This document shows positions 43,984-53,349 of a DNA stretch of 59,680 nucleotides, in pieces; the stretch's first letter is position 1, and every line of letters starts with the position of its first letter. This DNA is from Halothiobacillus sp. Lineage in GTDB: Bacteria; Pseudomonadota; Gammaproteobacteria; Halothiobacillales; Halothiobacillaceae. A model generated the notes under the pieces. It made no database searches and was not told the origin of the DNA. It worked only from the letters and a program-made list of their open reading frames with translations. Position numbers and translations under genes: made by a program. The stretch lies in the NCBI GenBank assembly GCA_020061705.1, contig JAGUXT010000051.1:1-59680 (forward strand), given 5' to 3'.

Positions 43984-44961
43984 ATGATCCACACCTACCG
44001 CCCTATTTTCATTCTCGCCTTATTGCTCACTGCAAGCGTCGGCATCCTGCTGGCCAACCTGGGCTTTGGTAGTAGCGGCTGGGTGTGGCCGCGCTTTTTT
44101 GCACACGATAGTGCAGGGCTATTGGAATACAGCATTATCATGGAGTTGCGTTTGCCGCGCGTGCTCGCCGCTTTCGCAGCGGGCGGCTTGCTGGCTTTGG
44201 CAGGCACACTGATCCAGGTACTCACCCGCAACCCTCTGGCCGACCCTTATATTCTCGGCATTTCCGGCGGCGCAGCGGTGGGAGCGTTACTTTCCATTTT
44301 GCTTGGCCTGCCTCTTTTGATGCAGCATCTTGGTGCGGCCTCAGGTGCTTTCGCGTCTCTGCTCCTGGTCATTGGCCTCGCGCACGGCGACGGCGCGTGG
44401 ACACGCCAACGCCTGTTGCTTACCGGCGTGGTGCTCGCCTCCGCCCTCGGAGCGGTGATTACCCTGCTGCTCGCCCTTGCCCCGGAAACGGCTCTGCGCG
44501 GCATGCTGTTCTGGCTGATGGGCGATTTATCCGGCGCACCCGCGCCGTGGTTGGCGCTGATCGGCTTGGGCATTTTGACCTTGCTTACCCTGCCTTGGGT
44601 GCGTGATTTGAATATTCTCACCCGTGGTGAAGCCAGCGCTGCGTCCCTCGGCGTGGCCGTGCACGAACTGCGCTGGGGCGTGTATGTACTGGCCGCGATA
44701 GCCACCGCTCTGGCAGTGATTACTGCGGGCAGCATTGGCTTTGTCGGTCTGCTCGCGCCCCACCTGGCACGTTTGCTGGTCGGCACCGACCATCGATTTG
44801 CCCTGCCCGGCGCCATTTTGCTTGGCGGCAGCCTGGTCATGCTGGCCGATTTATTGGCGCGCACGCTGATTGCGCCGCAACAACTTCCTGCGGGCGCATT
44901 GATCGCCCTTATTGGCGCGCCGCTATTCCTCGCCCTGCTCTATCGGGAAAGCAAGTCATGA
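43984..44961 (+). CDS. btuC: Cobalamin ABC transporter permease BtuC (FecCD family)
   Basis: 325 residues with about ten membrane segments. LRLPRVLAAFAAGGLLALAGTLIQVLTRNPLADPYILGISGGAAVGA is the FecCD hallmark and GFVGLLAPHLARLLVGTDHR is the coupling region. Vitamin B12 is the likely substrate given btuB, cobO and btuF; siderophore uptake is a less likely alternative. Overlaps btuD by ATGA. Confidence 0.88.
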   Translation: MIHTYRPIFILALLLTASVGILLANLGFGSSGWVWPRFFAHDSAGLLEYSIIMELRLPRVLAAFAAGGLLALAGTLIQVLTRNPLADPYILGISGGAAVGALLSILLGLPLLMQHLGAASGAFASLLLVIGLAHGDGAWTRQRLLLTGVVLASALGAVITLLLALAPETALRGMLFWLMGDLSGAPAPWLALIGLGILTLLTLPWVRDLNILTRGEASAASLGVAVHELRWGVYVLAAIATALAVITAGSIGFVGLLAPHLARLLVGTDHRFALPGAILLGGSLVMLADLLARTLIAPQQLPAGALIALIGAPLFLALLYRESKS

Positions 44962-45764
44962 GCACCCCCTTGCTGCAAGTGCATGATTTAACGCTCAAAC
45001 AGGGTGAAAAACTCCTGCTCAACGCCCTCAAACTAAGCATTCACCCCGGCGAATGCTGGGCGTTATTAGGACGCAATGGCGCAGGCAAAACCACCCTGCT
45101 GCACACCCTCGCCGGGGTTCGCCCGGCATCCATGGGCCAAATCAAACTGCAGGAACAACCGCTCTCCAACTGGAAGCCCCGCCAACGCGCCCGCCATGTC
45201 GGGCTGTTGACCCAGGATGCCAGCGAAGGCTTTGAAGCCAACGTGTTGGAAGCTGCACAGTCCGGCCGCCACCCCCATATCGAAAGATGGTCGGATGGCT
45301 CGGACGACGACGCCAAGATCGTGCAACAGGCCCTGGATATGTGTGGCTTGCAAGGATTTGAACAGCGCCGCGTCAACAGCCTCTCCGGCGGCGAACGGCG
45401 ACGTTTGGGTATTGCCACTTTACTCGCGCAAAATCCACCGCTGATGTTGCTGGACGAGCCGCTCAACCATCTGGATATGCAATGGCAATGGTGCATTCTG
45501 CGCCAGCTCGCCAGCCTTGCCGAACACGGCCACGGTCTTCTCATGAGCCTGCACGAGCCGAATATGGCCTTGCGCAGCTGCACCCACGCCCTGCTCATCA
45601 AGGATAATGGCACATGGCAAGCCGGGCGCGTCGACGAGCTAATCACCCCCGCAAATCTTGCGGCTGTTTATGGCTTTAAACTGCGCCAAATCGAAGACCA
45701 ACACGGCCTCTGGTTAGTCCCCGACTTGACACCCCTCTGTGAACCAAGCTCACACTGTGGCTAA
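44958..45764 (+). CDS. btuD: Cobalamin ABC transporter ATPase BtuD
   Basis: 268 residues. Walker A GRNGAGKTTL, signature LSGGERRRLGIATLLAQ, Walker B LMLLDEPLNHLD, switch His in LMSLHEPN. It is the energy component for BtuC. Start overlaps btuC by ATGA. Confidence 0.88.
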   Translation: MSTPLLQVHDLTLKQGEKLLLNALKLSIHPGECWALLGRNGAGKTTLLHTLAGVRPASMGQIKLQEQPLSNWKPRQRARHVGLLTQDASEGFEANVLEAAQSGRHPHIERWSDGSDDDAKIVQQALDMCGLQGFEQRRVNSLSGGERRRLGIATLLAQNPPLMLLDEPLNHLDMQWQWCILRQLASLAEHGHGLLMSLHEPNMALRSCTHALLIKDNGTWQAGRVDELITPANLAAVYGFKLRQIEDQHGLWLVPDLTPLCEPSSHCG

Positions 45765-46751
<987 letters not shown>

Positions 46752-46754
46752 CTC

Positions 46755-47102
46755 ATGGACATCGGCGCGGCACTGACCATTACCCTGCTTGCCGCCCTGC
46801 TGGGGCAGGTGTGGGCAGTGCAGGTGCGCCTGGAACGCCAGCTCCACTGGCTGAGTGCAGCGCTGTTGCTCAATGCCATGACCCTTTCCGCCGCCATGCT
46901 GTTGTTTGGTGACAGCAACCAGGTTTTTGGGATGGCCGCCGGGTTTGCAGCCATGCTGGTGGCCAGCGCCTCCGGCATGGGTGCGCTCATCTGGCTGTAC
47001 CGCATTGAAAAGCTGGGGCAATCCAAGCCGATGAACGCGGTTGAAGCTACGCCCGCCAACCCGTCCACCGCAGCAACGAACTCAGCCAACACTCATGGGT
47101 AA
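46755..47102 (+). CDS. Small three-helix membrane protein, NuoK-like, lacking the key glutamates
   Basis: 115 residues: three hydrophobic segments (about 5-22, 30-50, 60-85) and a hydrophilic Ala/Thr/Asn tail. The second segment (LSAALLLNAMTLSAAMLL) and third (AMLVASASGMGALIWLYRI) resemble GLEIMINA and AEAAIGLALLVALYR of NuoK/MrpC, but both membrane glutamates are replaced. An alternative is the second membrane part of a transhydrogenase alpha subunit (PntA2), given the PntB-like gene overlapping by eight bases. I cannot decide. Function unknown. Confidence 0.55.
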   Translation: MDIGAALTITLLAALLGQVWAVQVRLERQLHWLSAALLLNAMTLSAAMLLFGDSNQVFGMAAGFAAMLVASASGMGALIWLYRIEKLGQSKPMNAVEATPANPSTAATNSANTHG

Positions 47103-48468
47103 TCTCGGTCTCGCCCTGGCGGGTGTTTTGATGCTGATCGGGCTGCAACGCATGCACAGCGGGCATTCGGCCTTCCCCTGGTTCGCCAGCGGTTTTGGCG
47201 CGGCCATTCTCGTTCCCCTGCTGCTTGGTGGCGGTGAAAATCAACTACTCATGTTGACTGCGCTCGTTCTAGGTTTGGGCTTGGCACTGATTCTGGGGCT
47301 TATTTCCACGCTAACGCATCTCCCGGCGCGTCTTGCCCTGCTGAACGGTTTGGCAGGCGCGGCTACTGCGTTAGTTGCCAGTATGGCCATGCTGGAACAG
47401 CTACTTGAGCCGGGTTTGACCCTGGGTCTCGCCAGCCTCAGTGTGCTGCTCGGCGCGTTTTCGGCAGCGGGCGCAGCGGTGGCACATTTGCGCTTGAGCC
47501 ACCTTTTGCCACGCGTACTGCGCCATGCCTCGCAATCCTGGATCGGCGTGGTCTTGCTGGTCTGTACCCTGGCCTTGGGCGGCCTGCTTGCCAGCGGCAT
47601 GAAGGTGCATGTGCTCTGGCAAATGAGCTTTTTTATGCTGGCTGCGCTCTCAGGTATCGTCTTCAGCCTGCCACTGGCCGAGCGCGAAGCCCCACTCGCG
47701 GCCTCATGGCTTGGCGTATTAACTGGCCTGAGCATGGCACTGTTAGGTATTGCGCTGGATCTTGCCCCGCTGCTGGCGACCGGCATTCTCTCTGCCACGC
47801 TTACCCTGATTCTTAGCCTGGAGCTGGGACGGCAGGTGAATATGCCGCTTTCCACATTACTCTGGGGGGCGAGTGTTGCTCCGGGCGAGGCTGCAAATGA
47901 ACCCGCCAACCCCAAGCATCCCATGACAGTCGAGCAACTCGCACTAGAGCTTGAACAGGCGCGAGATGTTTTGCTCATCCCCGGCTTTGGCTGCATTGCA
48001 GCCGAAGGTTGTGACGAACTGGTGCGATTGACCAAGCTATTGAGTCAACGCGGCACACGAGTTCGTCTGCTGGCTCATCCGCTGGCCGGACGCTTGCCGG
48101 GGCAACTCGCTTTGCTCCTGCGCGAGGCAGGTGCCGATGAAGACATGCTGCTCGAGCATTGGAGCGGCGAACAGACGATTCCCGCCCTCACCCTGAGTAT
48201 TGGCGCGCACGACTTGATTAACCCGCAGCGCAACAGCGCGGGCACTCCTAATCTAAGCACCCTGGATACGAGCGCGAAAGTGGTGCTGATGCTCACCCAA
48301 ACACATGGCTTTAGCGGCATGGATAATCCGCTACTCAATGATGCCCATGTGCATGTCCTGCTCGCCGACGCGCGTAGCGGGCTGGCGCAACTCAACCAAC
48401 GGTTGGCGCAAACACAGCCCATAACATCGGATGAAGCCAGCCTTAAGGCTGAAACGGCGAGTGGCTGA
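47095..48468 (+). CDS. Divergent PntB-like membrane protein (NAD(P) transhydrogenase beta-subunit relative)
   Basis: 457 residues; E. coli PntB has 462. About eight or nine membrane segments (1-260), then a soluble domain (about 275-445) aligning by eye with PntB domain III: PGFGCIAAEG for PGYGMAVAQ, RLLAHPLAGRLPG (about 326) for GIHPVAGRLPG, IGAHDLINP (about 369) for IGANDTVNP, HGFSGMDNPLL for TGYAGVQNPLF. The Lys-Arg that binds the NADP 2'-phosphate in PntB is replaced (MLTQT, with a one-residue deletion). No gene for the NAD(H)-binding alpha domain I is near. It overlaps the NuoK-like gene and by 26 bases the convergent yfbR. A proton-translocating transhydrogenase is not supported. Confidence 0.7.
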   Translation: MGNLGLALAGVLMLIGLQRMHSGHSAFPWFASGFGAAILVPLLLGGGENQLLMLTALVLGLGLALILGLISTLTHLPARLALLNGLAGAATALVASMAMLEQLLEPGLTLGLASLSVLLGAFSAAGAAVAHLRLSHLLPRVLRHASQSWIGVVLLVCTLALGGLLASGMKVHVLWQMSFFMLAALSGIVFSLPLAEREAPLAASWLGVLTGLSMALLGIALDLAPLLATGILSATLTLILSLELGRQVNMPLSTLLWGASVAPGEAANEPANPKHPMTVEQLALELEQARDVLLIPGFGCIAAEGCDELVRLTKLLSQRGTRVRLLAHPLAGRLPGQLALLLREAGADEDMLLEHWSGEQTIPALTLSIGAHDLINPQRNSAGTPNLSTLDTSAKVVLMLTQTHGFSGMDNPLLNDAHVHVLLADARSGLAQLNQRLAQTQPITSDEASLKAETASG

Positions 48469-49054
48469 TTTCGTCCAGTGACAGGGAGAACGCCGGCACA
48501 TAACGCTGCATAAAATCCTGCACCGCAGGCACATCCCGCGCCAAATCTTCAATCTTCGCCAATTGAGCACGCTCGGCATGGCGAAATTCATGATTGCCCG
48601 CGCCCGCTTCTTCCACACACTTCAGATAGCCTGCAAGGCAATCCGCAGCCTTCACCAAACGCTGCTCTTCGGGATCGACCTGCTGACTATCCAGCAACGG
48701 AGCATAATCCTCGCGCAAATCATCGGGCAAAAGCTCAAGCAAACGCCGCTCGGCCTGATGCTCCAGCGTTTTGTACGCGGCACGAATCGCTTCGCTGCCG
48801 TATTTCACCGGCGTGGGCAGGTCGCCGGTAAGAATCTCGCTCGCGTCATGAAACATGCCCAACACTGCCACACGCTCGGCATTAAATGTTCCCGCATAGT
48901 GGCGATTGCTGATCAGCGCCAGCGCATGGGCAATCACCGCCACTTGCAGGCTGTGTTCCTGCACATTTTCCGCACGGGTATTGCGCATCAAGCCCCAGCG
49001 CTGGATCAGACGCATACGCGAGAGCATGGCAAAAAAAGGACTTGACGTGCTCAT
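48443..49054 (-). CDS. yfbR: HD-domain 5'-deoxynucleotidase YfbR
   Basis: 203 residues from ATG 49054. Front motif LIQRWGLMRNTRAENVQEHSLQVAVIAHAL with metal ligand His, then MFHDASEILTGDLPTPVKY (HD pair) and a distal Asp (KAADCLAGYLKC). It removes phosphate from deoxynucleoside 5'-monophosphates in the cytosol. It begins two bases after the ppk2 stop, so the pair is an operon. Confidence 0.9.
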   Translation of the reverse strand: MSTSSPFFAMLSRMRLIQRWGLMRNTRAENVQEHSLQVAVIAHALALISNRHYAGTFNAERVAVLGMFHDASEILTGDLPTPVKYGSEAIRAAYKTLEHQAERRLLELLPDDLREDYAPLLDSQQVDPEEQRLVKAADCLAGYLKCVEEAGAGNHEFRHAERAQLAKIEDLARDVPAVQDFMQRYVPAFSLSLDEISHSPFQP

Positions 49055-49056
49055 AC

Positions 49057-49890
49057 TCAAAACCGCCGCGCAATCCAGCGACGATGGGTCATGGTCGCTT
49101 CGTCGTCGTATTTATGCTTCATCTCACGCTCAGGCAATTTGACCTTCTCGCGCTTCTGTTTTTCGTAGGGAATATGCTCCAGCAAATGCGCAATCACGTT
49201 CAGCCGCGCGCGTTTTTTATCATTGGAATCCACGATATTCCACGGTGCAAAATCGGTATCCGTGGCATCGAGCATCTGGTCGCGGGCGCGCGAATAGTCA
49301 TACCAGCGTTGGCGTGAGGGCAGGTCCATGTTCGAGAGTTTCCACTGACGCACCGGGTCTTCGATACGCGCGCGGAAACGCCGCTCTTGCTCTTCGTCGC
49401 CGACTTCCAGCCAGTATTTGAGGAAGATAATGCCGTTATCCACAATGATGTTCTTCTCAAAAAACGGCGCCATTTGCAGAAATTTTTCGTGCTGTTCCTC
49501 GGTACAAAAACCCATCACATGCTCCACGCCGGCGCGGTTGTACCAACTGCGATCAAAAATCACCACTTCGCCCGCCGCCGGAAAGTGCGTTACATAGCGC
49601 TGTGAGTAAATCTGGGTTTTTTCGCGATCCGATGGCGCGGGCAAAGCGACCAATCGGAAAACTCGCGGGCTGACTTTCTCGGTAATTGCGCGAATCGTTC
49701 CGCCCTTGCCAGCGGCATCGCGACCTTCAAAAACAATAATCACGCGCTGCCCGGTATTGACCACCCAGTCTTGCAGCGCACACAGCTCCGCCTGCAATTC
49801 ACGCAGCTTTTTTTCATAATCCTTGCGCTTGAGCTTTTCAGGTTGCGCCTCAGCCAATGGACGCTCAATGTGTTCCGACTTCTTTCCCAT
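49057..49890 (-). CDS. ppk2: Polyphosphate kinase 2 (PPK2 family)
   Basis: 277 residues from ATG 49890, with AAGGTGAT six bases upstream. Walker A FEGRDAAGKGGTI (about 62-74), Walker B/lid VIFDRSWYNRAGVEHVMGFC and FLKYWLEV are diagnostic; single-domain size fits class I. It transfers phosphate between polyphosphate and nucleoside diphosphates (ADP or GDP). Paired with yfbR, suggesting a role in nucleotide pools. Confidence 0.93.
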   Translation of the reverse strand: MGKKSEHIERPLAEAQPEKLKRKDYEKKLRELQAELCALQDWVVNTGQRVIIVFEGRDAAGKGGTIRAITEKVSPRVFRLVALPAPSDREKTQIYSQRYVTHFPAAGEVVIFDRSWYNRAGVEHVMGFCTEEQHEKFLQMAPFFEKNIIVDNGIIFLKYWLEVGDEEQERRFRARIEDPVRQWKLSNMDLPSRQRWYDYSRARDQMLDATDTDFAPWNIVDSNDKKRARLNVIAHLLEHIPYEKQKREKVKLPEREMKHKYDDEATMTHRRWIARRF

Positions 49891-49959
49891 AGCGATCACC
49901 TTCTTGTTTTTATTGTCGAAATGCCAGAAAGCCCGCGCGATCTTCAAGTGCGCACCGGG

Positions 49960-51384
49960 TCACTGGGGCGATGGGGTATCTCCACGCGTGGAGCTTGCGG
50001 GCAGCTTCACCAGGCTGTCCCCCAATGCAAGATGCAAATTCACACGCTGCGCCAAACGCTCGCCCTGCACCTGAAGCAAGCTCAGGCGGGCACTTTCCAG
50101 GCTCAACTGCGCCTTCAGCACGCTGCGCATATCGCTGCTGCCGATTTTGTTCTGCAGCACAGCCAACTCCAGCGCGCGTTGCCGATCGTTCACCACCTGC
50201 TGCAAAATGTCCTGCCGCTCGCGCAAGGCTGCTTCGCCACTCAGCGCGCTTTCAACCTCGTCAAAGGCGCGCAGGCCGATACGAGCATAGGCGGCGACCG
50301 CTTCCTTCTGCTCGGCGTTGCGGATTTCCACCTGGGCATCCAATGCACCTGCGTTGAACAGTGGCCAAAGCAGGCTGCTGCCGATACCGCCGATCGGATT
50401 GCTATTGTTTTTCAGCACGATCAGATCGCTGGACACCGCGCCCAGGGTGGCAGTCAAACTCAGCGTCGGCAAGCGTGCCGCACGCACTTCCTCAGTGCGG
50501 TTGAAGGCCGCCGCAACGCGCCGCTCCGCCGCCACCACATCCGGGCGGCGCTCCAGCAGCTCGGAGGGTAGGCCTGCTGCCACGGGCGCTGGCATGGGCG
50601 GAAAATGACTGGCACTTTGAATTGCCGCCGCCGGGTAGCGCCCCAGCAAACCCTCCAGCGCACGCTGAGCCTGGGTGCGCGCAAACTGCACCTCGCGCAG
50701 GGCATCACGGTATTCACCAAGGCTAGCCTGAGCCTGAACCACGTCCTGCTCGCTGCCCGTACCAATGTTTTTACGCACCTTGCTCAGTTCAACCATCTGC
50801 TCGGCGGACTGCACCATGGCTTGCAACAATGCTTCCTGCTGTGCACTGGCAATGGTCAGCAACCAGCCGCGCACCACCATCGCCGCCAGCGATTGCTGAG
50901 CATAGGTATAGTCGAGCTGCGCTGAAGCATGGGTGTCCGTGGCAGCGCGGGCGCCATAACGCAGGCGACCCCACACATCCAGTTCCCAGCTCGCCGCCAG
51001 CACGGCGGTATTCATGCCATCGCCGCTGCCCCACTTGCCGCCGCCCTTGGCCGCCCCCACCACATTCGGCCACAGCTCCGCCCCCGCAATGGTGACATAG
51101 CCTGCGGCCTGCTCGACGCGCGCCGAAGCTGCGCGCAAGTCGGCGTTGTAAATCAGCGCTTCGTGCAGCAGAGCCTCCAGCGCAGGCTGATCGAACACCC
51201 CGGAACTCGCGCCGACGAGCGCTCCCGTCGCGGCGGGCGATTTCCATTGCGTGGGTGGCTGAGCATTGGGCAAAGCATCCTGCCGCAGCTGTGCGCTATC
51301 CGGCGGCGTATGCAGGCTGCACCCCGCCAACAGGCTGACCGCCACACACAACACCGAGCGCTGAAAAACCCTCAAGGTACTCAT
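49960..51384 (-). CDS. Outer-membrane efflux lipoprotein (NodT/OprM type)
   Basis: 474 residues from ATG 51384, which overlaps the upstream stop by one base. Lipobox SLLAGC (Cys about 22). Two outer-membrane-efflux repeats: ALIYNADLRAASARVEQAAGYV..., with ASWELDVWGRLRYG, and the later SLLWPLFNAGALDAQVEIRNAEQKEAVAAY with FDEVESAL. It forms the outer-membrane duct for the adjacent HlyD-type adaptor. Confidence 0.9.
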   Translation of the reverse strand: MSTLRVFQRSVLCVAVSLLAGCSLHTPPDSAQLRQDALPNAQPPTQWKSPAATGALVGASSGVFDQPALEALLHEALIYNADLRAASARVEQAAGYVTIAGAELWPNVVGAAKGGGKWGSGDGMNTAVLAASWELDVWGRLRYGARAATDTHASAQLDYTYAQQSLAAMVVRGWLLTIASAQQEALLQAMVQSAEQMVELSKVRKNIGTGSEQDVVQAQASLGEYRDALREVQFARTQAQRALEGLLGRYPAAAIQSASHFPPMPAPVAAGLPSELLERRPDVVAAERRVAAAFNRTEEVRAARLPTLSLTATLGAVSSDLIVLKNNSNPIGGIGSSLLWPLFNAGALDAQVEIRNAEQKEAVAAYARIGLRAFDEVESALSGEAALRERQDILQQVVNDRQRALELAVLQNKIGSSDMRSVLKAQLSLESARLSLLQVQGERLAQRVNLHLALGDSLVKLPASSTRGDTPSPQ

Positions 51385-52607
51385 CAATGCAACTTGGGAA
51401 TGATGTAGTTGGTGTACGAGCCGACACGCAGAATCACCATGCGCAGGATATGAATCATCTGCGCCTTCTGGGTGTAAATCGCTGCATCGCCCGCTGCACC
51501 CGCTGCCAGGAATTCATCACGGTGCTTGGGATCGACATCCAGCTTGACCGCAAAACGCCCAGGCGGGATCGGAGCTGTGCCGGTTTGCGGCAACACGCCC
51601 CCGATCGGCACCTGGCCTTGCCCCTGCCCCCACACGATCGAATCCACATGCGCCTTGATGATTGAGCCGGGCTTGGTGGCCAGCGCAATTTCAGCGGCAT
51701 CCCCCGGCTGCACCTGATGGATTTCGTTCTGATTGTAAAGCGCGATGATCTGGTAGTTGTGCTCTTCCACAAAGGTCATGGCGGGCGCCAGCGGCACCGC
51801 CACCACCATCGAGCCGGGGCGCAATTGCAGGTTCATAACCCAGCCATCAGCAGGCGCATAGGTTACCGTCTGGCTCAACTCCCAACGCGCGTTGTCCAGA
51901 TTGGCCTGGGTCGCCGCAATCTGTGCCTTGGCCGTGGCCACGCGGGCTTTCGCACTGGCCACCGCCGCCTGATCGTCACCCGAACGCGCTGAAAGTTTCA
52001 GCTTGGCTTGCGCTTCCGAAGCGCTTGCCGCAGCAATCTGGCCGTCGAGCTGGCGTACATTTGCTTCCCATTGCTCCAGCGAGAAACGCTCATCAGCACC
52101 CGCCGCCACCAGCTTGCGATACTGCTCGACGCGCTTGTGCGCCAGTTCAAGCTGGGCACGCAACGCACCAACCTGACCGGCGGCGGCTTTCACCGCCTCC
52201 TTCATCTCGCCCACGCTGGCTTCTGCCTGACTCAAGCCCGCCAGCGCATCATTCAACGCGGCCTGATTCGCCGCCAGCGTGCCTTCGAGCTGGCTGACCG
52301 CGTTCTGGTAGGGCGTCGGATCAATCCTGAACAGCACCGCCCCCTGCTGCACGTAGTCGTTACCCGCGACGGGAACCTCGATCACCCGGCCACGCACCTG
52401 CGGCACGATCTGCACCACGTATTTGATGACCCGTACATCCGGCGACGACGGTGCAACCACGTTCAGAGTCAGGATCAGCGCGGTGAGACCCACGATGGGA
52501 ATAATGACCACAATGACCTGGGACTTGGTGTTCCAGGGCAGCCATTTGAATTTGATAAAAACCAGCCAGACAAAGAAGGAGTAAATCCCGAGTAAAATCG
52601 CTTCCAT
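51384..52607 (-). CDS. HlyD/EmrA-type membrane fusion protein (YiaV-like)
   Basis: 407 residues. Two front membrane segments (about 3-20 and 30-50), then a biotinyl-lipoyl half-motif (VPQVRGRVIEVPVAGNDYVQQGAVLFRIDPTPY), a long coiled coil (about 95-230) and the second lipoyl half (YAPADGWVMNLQLRPG). The extra N-terminal segment and the DUF3302 partner match the E. coli YiaV/YiaW pair. No inner-membrane pump gene lies in the set. Overlaps both neighbours by one base. Confidence 0.85.
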   Translation of the reverse strand: MEAILLGIYSFFVWLVFIKFKWLPWNTKSQVIVVIIPIVGLTALILTLNVVAPSSPDVRVIKYVVQIVPQVRGRVIEVPVAGNDYVQQGAVLFRIDPTPYQNAVSQLEGTLAANQAALNDALAGLSQAEASVGEMKEAVKAAAGQVGALRAQLELAHKRVEQYRKLVAAGADERFSLEQWEANVRQLDGQIAAASASEAQAKLKLSARSGDDQAAVASAKARVATAKAQIAATQANLDNARWELSQTVTYAPADGWVMNLQLRPGSMVVAVPLAPAMTFVEEHNYQIIALYNQNEIHQVQPGDAAEIALATKPGSIIKAHVDSIVWGQGQGQVPIGGVLPQTGTAPIPPGRFAVKLDVDPKHRDEFLAAGAAGDAAIYTQKAQMIHILRMVILRVGSYTNYIIPKLH

Positions 52608-53185
52608 TAACGGGCACTCTCAGTAACGGATTCAGCGTCCACGCCTGTGGAAGGTTTGCTTTCGACAGCGGCTGGGGTTTTGTTGGTTGCTTCACCCTCA
52701 AGCGCAATCAGCTGATCGCGCACCACACGCAGCTCTGGGGTGATATGCCCCGAGGCCTGCAAGTGATCCAGCTCTTCGCGCAAATGGCGAATTTCGGCGG
52801 CGGTCATTTCTTCTCTCATGGCTCGCTCACCGGCTTCCTTGAAATAGTCCGGGTGCTTTTCCGTGCCATAGGCCATTTTGTAGGTCACCGGCTTGGTGTA
52901 CGCCCACAACCAGGCAAACGGCCACAACATGCCGCCGAAGATCAAGGACAGCAGGCACAGGGTTTTGATCGCGTCCTTTTGCGGGTGATGACGTTTCTCA
53001 GCCACTTTTTCCGGCAGGATATGAATCAGCCAGAACAGCCAGATGCCGCCAATCGGTATTGCGAAAAGGATAAATAGCGCCAAACCATTGGCCACCGCAT
53101 CCAGGGTTTCTCCATGAAACATGGAGGCATTTGCCGTCGATGACAGCAGCAAAAAGGCTAACGCAGCAAGCCAGAATGTCTTCAT
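52607..53185 (-). CDS. DUF3302 membrane protein (YiaW-like)
   Basis: 192 residues from ATG 53185, which starts a signal-anchor (MKTFWLAALAFLLLSSTANAS); the frame is open further upstream without reason to extend. Two more membrane segments: LFILFAIPIGGIWLFWLIHILPEKVAEKRHHPQ and LCLLSLIFGGMLWPFAWLWAYTKPV, the DUF3302 core. The tail is a charged helix (EEMTAAEIRHLREELDHLQ). Function unknown; the fixed pairing with the HlyD-type gene suggests a joint role. Confidence 0.82.
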   Translation of the reverse strand: MKTFWLAALAFLLLSSTANASMFHGETLDAVANGLALFILFAIPIGGIWLFWLIHILPEKVAEKRHHPQKDAIKTLCLLSLIFGGMLWPFAWLWAYTKPVTYKMAYGTEKHPDYFKEAGERAMREEMTAAEIRHLREELDHLQASGHITPELRVVRDQLIALEGEATNKTPAAVESKPSTGVDAESVTESAR

Positions 53186-53349
53186 ATTCACCAAACTCAC
53201 AAACCGCCCGACAGGCTTAATTATTTTTGAGTAGTCTAGCGCAATAATTCCAATCCATACCCGATATAAAATTTTGCCCGCATTCAATAGGTTTAGAGCG
53301 TAAAGTCAGGAAACTAAATATTTGCACTCCTTGCCGAGGACGCCAGTCA

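Noticed and set aside
47095-48468. Functional NADP transhydrogenase PntB
   Set aside because: The Lys-Arg NADP-phosphate site is not conserved and no alpha subunit domain I is adjacent.
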